From: Actinomortierella ambigua
Lineage: Eukaryota; Mortierellomycota; Mortierellomycetes; Mortierellales; Mortierellaceae
Length of the DNA: 25,745 nucleotides
Direction of reading: 5' to 3'
NCBI GenBank assembly: GCA_016098155.1
Contig: JAAAJB010000372.1
Span: 9,091 to 34,835, forward strand
Shown: positions 17,772 through 25,745 of the stretch, one piece after another
Layout: the number at the start of each line of letters is the position of its first letter
How positions within the stretch are numbered: the first letter of the stretch is position 1
Notes under the pieces: model-generated
What the model saw: the letters and a program-made list of their open reading frames with translations, nothing else
Database searches by the model: none
Told to the model about the DNA's origin: nothing
Position numbers and translations under genes: made by a program

Positions 17772-19988
17772 ATGTGGCCTTTTCGGAGTCAGGCTGGGCT
17801 GCGCCTGCTATCGACTCTTGCTTTCCTCTCCAGCATAGTCCCATGGTGTGACGCCCAGCCTTCCTCAGGGCCACGGCGGACAAGCCGGGCCATCTCTATT
17901 CTTGGCGACCACCTCTATCTCCACGGAGGTAACACACCGCAAGAGAGCATATGGCTGGCATTGCACTTCTCCAGGACTAGACTAACCCCGTTCACTACTT
18001 CATTCCACTCCTTCCTTCCTTCCTAGGCTCGACCGTTGAAAAAGCCAACCAAGAACCCGACTGCAGCCCCGATCTCTTCAGGCTGTTTCTAGGCCGGACC
18101 AATACCTGGAACATCACAGATAGCTCTATAGGTGGATGGGAGCTAGTCGACCCCCCTTACGATCCAAAAAACCTGCTTGGGCGACCGCCGGCCGCTGGTC
18201 TCGGCCTGACCGCTCTGCCCTGGCAGGGATTCAACCCCAATGAGACAACGTCGCCACAAACGACCAAGGCAGCGCCCAAAACTTTCGACGATGATGACGA
18301 CGTTTTGGCCGAGGGCCATTTCCCGTTCCTCGTCGAATTTGGTCGCCTTGGGTGTGTCGACGTGGACGGCGGTGATAGTGGTAAACCAGGAAACAACGGG
18401 CTGGCCATTGGATTCAACGTTTACGACCGACAAAAAAACATTTGGAAAACTGTCGACTTTGAAGTGAGCGATCCAGCGACCAACACCTCATTGAGCCACA
18501 CAGAATGGATAACGGGCAATTGGCAGGCACCTGTCGTTTTGCTAGACTCCGTCAACATGACATGGCATATCATTCTCCAGAGCTCGACCCCATTGCGTCA
18601 AGTCATCATCACCCGCAGCATTGCCGACGCAGGAGAGGATGACCAGGAAAGAGAAGAAGAAGCTTTCTCATGGTGGGACGGTCCAGGGCGCAAGACAATA
18701 TTACGGCAGACCGTCGAGTTTCTCTCGCGAGGATGGACACTGACGAGCAATCTCAACCATACAGCCCCTTTTGTTGGACGTGGAACAGCAACATATGTGA
18801 ATGGCATGATTGTCGTCATTTCGGGCCAGGGCAACGCATTCACGCCGGGCGACTCGGATCCGCTGTCAGGAGGACTTCGTGCATGCGACCACGCATTTGT
18901 GTTCTCGTTGGATACCAAGCAGTGGCGTCGCGTCGAACTTTCTGTCCAGGGCGGAGGGGCACAGCCAGCTACTCGCGAGAACGCCGCCTTTATTACAGGT
19001 ACGGTTGCACATCATTCTTTCTTTCTATCGCTCAGTTCTATTCTGTGTGTTTCTTTTTTTTTAACCCGACATACGTGTATTCTCTCTTTTTTTTCTTTCT
19101 TTCTTTCTTGGCTTTGACTCTCTAGTCGGAAAAACGATTGTGATGTATGGAGGCATCATGCCATTCGAGACGGTCTTGAAAGATCTTTGGACATTGGATA
19201 CTGAAACTTGGACATGGACCCGTGGGCCGGATGCGCCATCACCGCGCGCAGGACATTCTTTGATTCCCTACCACGAGTACCTTCTCGCCGTCTCTGGCTT
19301 TGATGTGGGACCCAATCTGCCCCTGACAGGCGCGTTGCCCATCCTCGCCTACAACACTCACCTCTCGAGCTGGACCGACACCTTACGAGCCACTGTACAC
19401 CCGAGTGAGCTCGTGTCCGGTGTGACCAAGATCATGATCTTTATTCTGAGCGCCGTCATTGCGTGTACAGTGTGTGGCATCGTCTTTTCAGTGTCGTGGC
19501 TGAGGCGGTGGAATCTGCGCAATTATATGAAGGTGGACGGTGAGGCCTACGGTATGGATGGTTTCAGCCACCACCGGTCGGGGCAATTCCAGCAGGACCG
19601 TGAACAGGATCTTCGTGTGCGCAAGAAGCTTGCGCAGCTGGAGGAGATGACGGGGCTGAGTGCGATTGACGAGGAGACGGAGGGAGAGACAGAGGACGAT
19701 GATGATTATGGAGATGACGAGATTGAATATGAGGACGCAAGAGGCAGATGGCGGCGAGGCAGCAGCAGCAGCAGTATCAGCAACAACGGCGGTGTAGGAC
19801 AGCGCCTGTTGCACAATAATACCCAGCGAAACCCGATATCTGTGACCCGCAGCGATCGTAGCGTCTCGTTCGCGGAGGTGGTGGAGGTGCGAGAGCCAGA
19901 AACGTTTGATAGCGATGGCTCAGACGGCGAAGAGCATCATTCCACACCAAGGGAGGAGCAGGTCTTGTTCATGAGACACGAAGAGTAA
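17772..19988 (+). CDS. Type I membrane protein with kelch-repeat beta-propeller ectodomain
   Basis: Three exons (17772-17928, 18027-18998, 19126-19988) join in phase to 663 residues. The signal peptide is about residues 1-28 (LLSTLAFLSSIV core, ending in DA). The ectodomain shows kelch-type blades: ISILGDHLYLHGG, FVGRGTATYVNGMIVVISGQ, ATRENAAFITGTV/VGKTIVMYGGIMP, LWTLDTETWTW and PSPRAGHSLIPYHEYLLAVSG. One membrane segment lies at about residues 478-501 (IFILSAVIACTVCGIVF). The cytoplasmic tail of about 160 residues is strongly acidic (ETEGETEDDDDYGDDEIEYE) and later has RSVSFAEVVEV. Membrane-anchored kelch proteins of this layout are numerous in Mortierellomycota; their role is unknown, possibly surface sensing or carbohydrate binding. 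It may instead be related to fungal galactose-oxidase-like propellers, but the oxidase active-site residues are not evident. Confidence 0.85.
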
Positions 19989-20307
19989 AGTCATGTAAAA
20001 AAAAAACCGAAAAAGAGCGATGTGACTGGTCATGCTATGTAAGCTCGTGCAATGCTTGTGCCATGTACAATTCTTCTTGCCCAATGCATTGCTAAACTCC
20101 CCTTTCCTCCAACATTACATCTGTCTCTGTCGTCCATTCCCTAAAACTGGGCACTCACATCCCTCCTCCTCCCTACCTTTTGTTTCATACCCGATTTCTG
20201 CTTCAGCGCCACCCTGTACACCACCCGGGCAACCCTCCGTTCCTCTTCTGTCAGCATTCCTTTCTCTCGCACGACCCTTTCCTCCCTACCTCTTCAAAGG
20301 CTGCCTA
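19989..20307 (+). other. Intergenic: kelch 3' region and GUCD1-like promoter
   Basis: About 320 pyrimidine-rich bases between two plus-strand genes. The frame of the following gene stays open upstream to 20032, but that sequence is CT-rich leader and not conserved-looking. I see nothing else here. Confidence 0.45.
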
Positions 20308-22155
20308 ATGCAGGCTGTATCCAGAGTCCCTCATATTACACAAGAGAGTGACTGGGATTGCGGCCTGGCCTGTGTGGCCATGGTCTCGCGAGCCCTTGAT
20401 GCGCGATATAGTATCGGAGAACTTCGAACCATCTGTGGAGGTATGACGAAGAGAGAGAGAGAGAAAGAAAGAAAGAGAGAGAAAGCGAGAACGAAGAAAA
20501 AAAAAAGGTTCATTGATTCGGCTTCCTATCCTTGCTCTTTCTCTGCCACACTCATTCACACCGAAAGAGAGGATGTTGATGTATCTCCCCCGTTGGCGAT
20601 AGTTGAATCTGTGTGGACGATCGACCTAGTCTACCTATTGCGAAAGCTGTCCGACGATGCTCTAGAGTTGATGCCAAACCTACCTTCGCCGTCACAGCTC
20701 CTCAGCGTGCCTATGCTTTCACCGCGACGAGAAGAGGGCTGGGACTTTACCTATTATACAACCATGATTGGAGCAAACGCGGCTTATTCCAAGGAGAGGT
20801 TCTATCGCAAGGTATTCCTTCTGTCCCATAGCAGAGCTTTTCTCTTACCCTCATGGCATATCGATATCTACAATGGATGGACTGTTTGAGGGTGTGAACT
20901 AACACTGTGCTCTCTTATTTTTTTTTTCACCCTCCCTGTCTCTCATAGTCATTTGATGCGGATCAGGCGCGCGTGAACGGACTCTTTGAGAACGCAACTT
21001 CGTCCAACATTCGCATTATTGAGATGTAAGTGGGCCGAGGTCATGCGTCCAATTTTTTTTCCCCAAACCAGGGCTGTGTGCATGGTCGCAGTAGCAAGCC
21101 AGCGAGTAGTGACACGTAATCTACCAAGGGAGATAGGGGAGGGAGAGAGAAGAGGGGAAGAGGATGAAAGAGAAGGGAGAGAGGGGGGGTAGAGTTGCAG
21201 ACTTGGAGACTGGAATGGACTACTTTCTCCTCAACAGCCGCCGTTGTTCATCAGTAAACAATAGCCAGTGACATCGATGGGTCTATTAATACGCAGAGCG
21301 GGTTTTTTTCCCTCTTGTCGCTCTTGTCATTTTTTTTTTTAGGATGCTCCCTTTGGACGACTTTCGGCGGTTCCTCAGCTGCGGACAATACGCGATGGTC
21401 GTACTTGTCAACATGCGACTATTGCGGTGCTCGAATTGCGTGGTAGGGATTGCAACTCAATCACTGATGGTTTGCCTTGATGAACGCTTTGCTTGTTGCA
21501 GTGCTAACAGCGGAGAGAGAGGCGTTCTTTTTTCATTATGTATATTCGGTAGGAGCAAACCGCTATGTGCAACTGCAATACAGGTCCCTTAGGAGCGGTT
21601 GTCCAGCAGATGAGAGGATATCGCTATGTGGGTAAGTAACTGACACTGTGGATCGTTACCTCCGTGGGCTATGGAGAGAGAAAAGATCGGCTCTACTCAC
21701 AAGCAAACGTACTTTTTTTTTTTTTTTGGCCGACTTTAGGTCACTTTATTGTTTTGGTCCAGTATGACCCATCGACAGACGAGTTTTACTACAGAGGTAT
21801 TTCAGATACAATTTGTGAAGATTCAGAAGCCTCATTCAGTAATGCCTGCCTTTGCAATTCGTCTGACACAGTTATTTTTACGAAAACAAAAAAATATAGA
21901 CCCAGGAGTGAACGACGACCTATGTGTGATCTCAGCAAAAGATCTGGAAAAAGCGCGCCGATCGTCAGGCACAGACCATGACTGGTACGGGTTTTTCTTT
22001 TCCTTCTTTAGAAATGAGTATCGAGCCATTTGGCAGGTGCAATCCCTTTTACACTCACATGGCCCATGGTATCCGGCCCACTCACACATCCATGGACTCT
22101 TTATCTTTCTTTCTTTCCATGTTCTCAATATAGCATTGTGGTCAGAGTCGTATAA
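20308..22155 (+). CDS. GUCD1-like protein (Guanylate_cyc_2 / plant-type 'guanylyl cyclase' family, papain-like fold)
   Basis: Exon-like blocks 20308-20440, 20603-20811, 20949-21025, 21343-21548, 21584-21631, 21740-21796, 21900-21984 and 22134-22155 join in phase to about 278 residues. Family marks in order: VPHITQESDWDCGLACVAMV near the start, SVWTIDLVYLL, YSKERFYRK, ARVNGLFENA, GQYAMVVLVNMRLLRCSNC, GHFIVLVQYD, FYYRDPGVNDDLC and ARRSSGTDHD before a short hydrophobic end. The W-D-C-G start and G-H-F-I-V-L motif resemble the Cys and His of C39-type peptidases; catalytic activity is unproven. The least certain part is 21440-21583: joining the frames needs either a 35-base intron (21549-21583) or a different weak splice site. 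Family membership is secure; this junction is not. Confidence 0.85.
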
Positions 22156-22490
22156 GCCATCTACTTCTCTCTTTTCCTTACCGCTCGGCGAAACCCTGTG
22201 CTTGACATTCCGACTCCAGCCTTCCCCCCTTCTATACCCCCTGGATCTGAGCAGGCGGCAGACACAGAGCACCTTTTGACCCTTCGCCTATGCCAAGTAA
22301 TGTATTATACACTTTTCTTCCCATCTTCATTCTCATTGCGTTCACCATTGGATGGTGGATGGTGGTCTACAAGTTGAATAAACACCACTCGCCTGCTTTC
22401 TATGTTACCAGTTGAACAGGATGAGATTAAAAAAAAAATCAGATTTTTTTTGTCCTTGACCCTTCGTTGGAGAGGATTGTCAATGATTGG
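22156..22490. other. Convergent intergenic region
   Basis: This lies between the GUCD1-like stop (22155) and the RAD51D-like stop (22491). It probably holds both 3' untranslated ends; a run of A at 22431-22439 and AT-rich sequence follow. No gene seen. Confidence 0.5.
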
Positions 22491-24398
22491 TCATGTGAAA
22501 AAAAATGTGGTATGGCACAGTCTCTCTCCTACCATATGCTTCGACCTTGAAATCTCGGCGAAACGTGTCACGGACGAATGGTAGTCTGTTGAATCTCTGA
22601 CCTGCGTGCTCGTTGTGGAGGCCTCTCCATTGGCAGCAGCAGCTTCGCCAGCGGATTGGGCCATGTCGTCCTCTTGCTGATGGGATATCCGCTGCCTCTT
22701 TTGGCGATTGTCCGTTGATGAGGATTGATCCTCGTTGTTGTGAGAGTCGGCCGTGGGCGGGTTGGTGGTGTCTAGCCTGGATATCAATACCTGCATGTCG
22801 GTCGCGTAGTGCCAGCTCGTCCCAAGGCCTGGCTTGGCTTGGCTTGCGGTCAGGATAGAGGGGCTCTCCTCTCTAGCAGAGACATGGACAGTCAGCGTGG
22901 TTACCTAATTCAGTCAAGAAATGAGAGTTGCAGGTTGGCGACGGAGGTCTGTTGATCTGCGGATCAAATTCAAAACCTATAGGGCCAGCGGAACATACCA
23001 GGACGGCAGCATGTGTGCTTTTGGCTAAACGTTTGAGTTCACGCATCGTGTGCATCATCGTCGAGTGGCCTAAATTGAACCCAGAAGAAAAGAGACGAGC
23101 GCGACCACTCCCTGAGTTGTGAATACCCACTAAAAGAGTACTGCGAACAAAAGAAAAGCCATGAGAGGTGGATGTTTCGTACCAATGCCATTTGGTTTCT
23201 GGATGAGTTTGGACATGATCGTCGTTGCAGAGTCGAGAACAACTAATAATCGCTGTGGAGTATGTCCATGTGCCTGCTCAGTACTCATGGATCGCTCTAG
23301 ATCCTGCCGGACTACTTGAAGTACAGTAAGGAGCTTGTAGACATCTTTGCACGAGTATGCCGTAGTACGCGATAGGATGGTCTGGAGCTGATCCAAAATC
23401 GATTGTGAAAAAAGGCACACAGTGATTAATCAAGTCACGTCCAGAACACATTAGGGAGGAGAATGAAAGGAGAGGCTGACCTCTTTGAGGCAAAACTAGG
23501 CTTGATTGGGATAGAGACCATACCTCGATATCATCTGATAATCCTACGAGCTGGTTTTTGACGAGCTCAATGAATCGTTGAGTAAAAAGAGTGTTGTTGT
23601 CTTGCGTATCTATCCAGAGAACGCGTGCTGCGGGGTCTTGCGCCAGCAGTCGAACCGCAGCCTTGACACACAGTCGAGTCTTGCCAACTCCTGTTGGGCC
23701 ACACACTTCGCTGACTTGGCCACAACGCCACCCATGACCACCAAGTAGCTGGTCTAGCCTGGAATGAGTGTGGGGTGTGTTTTGAACAAAACCTGAAGAC
23801 TATTAGCCCAAACGACGAAAAATACAAAATAAAAGATGGGCACTGAGTACGCAACAAAAGGGTGGGCAGGATGAGGGGAACGCGTTTTACCTTGTCCAGC
23901 CCGTGCTTATGCTTTCGGGTGCATTTCGAGCCCTGCTATGGAAGACATCCTTTGCATTGGAGGGTGTTGCCTGTAAAGACATCGTATGCGGCAGAATGAT
24001 CCTTTGGATAAAGCTTTCAAGCGCCTGTTGTCCAGGGAGGTGTTGCAATTAGAACAGTGCGTAGCCCGGGGTTGGCATCAAAACAGAGAAGCGTTCATCA
24101 AGCGATGCATGAAGCATGGAGGAGGGTGAATAATAGTCCAACCTGCTTGTGGATTTTTCCACCAGATCTCGCAATCACTTTGCTCTCATCCTGGAGGAGA
24201 AGCACGTCGTCTATTCGCCACCAACGCGAGGTGCAAAGCATGGGAGTCAGTACCAGAGGAGGTGGAATTGGGAATCAAAGGAACGAGCCGTGGTCATCAT
24301 GACGGACCTGTCTTAATCTTGAGGCCAATGAGAGTGCGGATCATGGCCACATCCACTGGGGCGAGCCGTTCATTGATGTATGACTGAAGAGTTGGCAT
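22491..24398 (-). CDS. RAD51 paralog, RAD51D-like recombination protein
   Basis: Seven exons (24398-24308, 24210-24143, 24024-23891, 23758-23524, 23387-23183, 23069-22999, 22904-22491) join in phase to 405 residues. RAD51 paralogs help load and stabilise RAD51 filaments in homologous recombination and fork repair, in the nucleus. The N-terminal helical domain reads LAPVDVAMIRTLIGLKIKT, as in RAD51D. The ATPase core has SISTGWTRLDQLLGG, Walker A GPTGVGKT (residues 118-125) and Walker B RLLVVLDSAT (about 222-231). Next come HSTMMHTMRELKRLAKSTHA and LGTSWHYATDMQVLISRLD, matching the RAD51D PALGRSW block. A disordered insert rich in Ser, Asn and Gln (about residues 310-380) precedes the end. The exon 5 acceptor could be six bases further on. 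Fewer ATPase residues look altered than in many paralogs, so ATP binding is likely. Confidence 0.88.
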
Positions 24399-24488
24399 TT
24401 TGGTCAGGAGAAGAGAAGCGGCCGAGCGAAAACCTCTCAAGGGTAGCACCAAGGTCGACAGTCACTCGTTGCCACCAAATGTAGCTCT

Positions 24489-24850
24489 TCACTTTTTCAG
24501 ACTCCACGTTGCTCCAGAAGGATTCAACGAAAGGATAGGGGGGCCTGCAGGGGGACACAGACTGAGAGCACTCGGGAGGTGTGTGGCGCAAATGAGTTGA
24601 TACCCGATGAGGCTGGCAGTAAGGGTGGGACAGAGAGTACAGGGGGCGGGGCTGAGAACGGGACTGAGTCGCAAAAAGCCTCACCGCAGATGAAGATTTG
24701 GCGCAGATAGTCAATGGCTTTTTCGTGTGTCCACTGGGACGTCAACTCCGACACTTTGTTGCGTTCGTCGTCGTCGTCGTCGTCGTCTTTGTCGTCGTCT
24801 TCGTCTTCGTCCTCGACATCACCGACAGGGGCAACAAGGGTGCGATGGAT
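24489..24850 (-). CDS. Small unrecognised gene with an aspartate tract, 5' exon unresolved
   Basis: The clearest exon is 24850-24685, between a CTTTTCAG acceptor and a CG|GTGAGG donor. It reads IHRTLVAPVGDVE, then an Asp/Glu tract, then VSELTSQWTHEKAIDYLRQI. In phase it joins 24544-24489, which ends LSLNPSGATWSLKK and stop, about 90 bases upstream of the RAD51D-like ATG. A TATA-like element lies upstream (25163-25168). The first exon should be near 25000-25100: an ATG at 25050 starts a short proline-rich reading, but its frame does not join the exon. A length error in the G-run at 25022-25032 could explain this. I do not recognise the family. The non-repetitive part and matching phases argue for a real gene. 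Confidence 0.4.
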
Positions 24851-25021
24851 CTGAAAAGCACGCAAGAGGAGGCTCGCCACTCTCTGCTGTATACTATGTA
24901 TTCTCCACTCCTCCCCCCCCCCTGTACACTTGTGTCATAAGGAGCCCTCTCCAAAGCCAGGCACAGCGGTCAATACCGGTCCTTGCTGCACGGGTTGTTA
25001 CACCCATCGAGCCAAGGTTCC

Positions 25022-25032
25022 GGGGGGGGGGG
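25022..25032. repeat. G11 homopolymer
   Basis: Eleven G in a row, a common place for base-count errors, and it lies in the likely first exon of the small gene just described. Confidence 0.85.
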
Positions 25033-25162
25033 CAATGTGAGGCCCGCCATATGGACCCCATGGGGCGGGGAACACCCCCCAGGGGGTTTCATTCGTGGGC
25101 GCGTACCTGTCTGCCCGTCGCAACAATAGAGGATACAAATAGAGGAGGGTGGCAAGATGAAC

Positions 25163-25168
25163 TATATA
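25163..25168 (-). promoter_or_regulatory. Possible TATA box of the small gene at 24489-24850
   Basis: TTTATATAGT on the minus strand, about 115 bases upstream of the candidate ATG at 25050. Confidence 0.35.
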
Positions 25169-25260
25169 AAGTACAAAAGTAGACGGGAGATATGCAAGAT
25201 AAAACTACACACTATAACAATAGGAGAATCCAAAAGGCAGGTTACATGAGGAACCAGAGG

Positions 25261-25627
25261 TCAGAAAGGTCCAAGGGTGGCGGCAGCTCCACCCTTTCGT
25301 CGTCTCCGCCGGTGCCATCCCACGCGTGTCAAGAGGTTTCGGCTCTTCAAGCTCCCATAGTATTTTTTGGCCCGCTCCCATATTCGTGCTTGTAGTCAAA
25401 TGAACGTTGACCTTGCGGAAATGGTATACAGAACAGCACCAGAAATTGTTCACTCTTGCCGTTGTGTATGAAGATAGCCGCTATGGTGAAAAAAGAGCAG
25501 AGGGCGGAGGAGGGGGAGGGACGAGAGGGACGAGGAAGAGGAGAGTGGGGGATGAGGCATATGGACCGTGCTCCCACAATCGCGTGAAAGTGAGAATCCA
25601 CTTGGCAGCCACCAGCAAGACGTAGCG
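25261..25627 (-). CDS. 3' part of an unrecognised small basic protein gene
   Basis: Two exon-like blocks join in phase: 25627-25567 (after an ACAATAG acceptor; reads RYVLLVAAKWILTFTRLWEH) and 25388-25261 (ERAKKYYGSLKSRNLLTRV, then a five-arginine cluster and TLGPF stop). The result is a hydrophobic segment followed by a basic tail, as in some small mitochondrial or ER membrane proteins. The 5' end is probably within or beyond the last 120 bases of the window and was not found. The family is not recognised, and splice sites are only moderate matches. Confidence 0.33.
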
Positions 25628-25745
25628 CTATTGTTCTGCTTTTGTCACATTGTGTTTTCTTAGAAGTTATTTCAGCTTTTTTCCATTACCCCCACTCCTC
25701 CACTCCTCCACCCTCTCCCCTCATTCGAATTCCATTCCATTCCAC

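Noticed and set aside
1..25745. CRISPR arrays, tRNA or rRNA genes, intact transposons
   Set aside because: I looked for cloverleaf-like genes, regular spacers, terminal inverted repeats and transposase motifs and saw none; a bacterial-type system is not expected in an intron-rich fungal locus.

Overview
This is a stretch of fungal nuclear genome, most likely from a Mortierella-like fungus (Mortierellomycota). The genes are split by short GT..AG introns, many of 50-250 bases. The conserved proteins are typical fungal ones. The decayed fragments (a crinkler-type N-terminus, an XPG/PIN-like piece and a third repeated family) look like families I associate with Mortierellaceae. The phylum is an inference; no rRNA or other marker gene is present. 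All exon structures were assembled by eye from splice consensus, reading phase and family similarity.

Left block (1-10.3 kb), conserved and gene-dense. The 5' part of an ING-family chromatin reader (minus) runs off the left edge. Then come a maleylacetoacetate isomerase / zeta-class GST (minus), a metacaspase with a proline-rich prodomain (plus), an MPP6-like exosome cofactor (plus), the AP-3 adaptor mu subunit (plus) and a 669-residue disordered, probably nuclear protein of unknown function (minus).

Middle block (10.5-16.7 kb), accessory and gene-poor. It holds relics of at least three repeated gene families (crinkler-like, XPG/PIN-like, and an unnamed family with a stop codon and a partial second copy). 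These are followed by three small intronless genes in a row on the minus strand, at 13575, 15072 and 16426. Each encodes a secreted peptide of 66-75 residues with the identical six-cysteine framework C-x3-C-x10-C-x8-C-x10-C-x3-C. This cluster is the most interesting content of the window: a diverged tandem family whose cysteine spacing is exactly kept.

Right block (16.7-25.7 kb), conserved again: a type I membrane kelch-repeat protein (plus), a GUCD1-like 'guanylyl cyclase' / papain-fold protein (plus) and a RAD51D-like recombination paralog (minus). Two unrecognised, partly resolved small genes lie on the minus strand near the right end.

The conserved genes serve unrelated pathways (chromatin reading, tyrosine catabolism, caspase-like proteolysis, RNA surveillance, vesicle sorting, recombination repair) and do not form one functional cluster. 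The contrast is between stable housekeeping flanks and a decayed, effector-rich centre.
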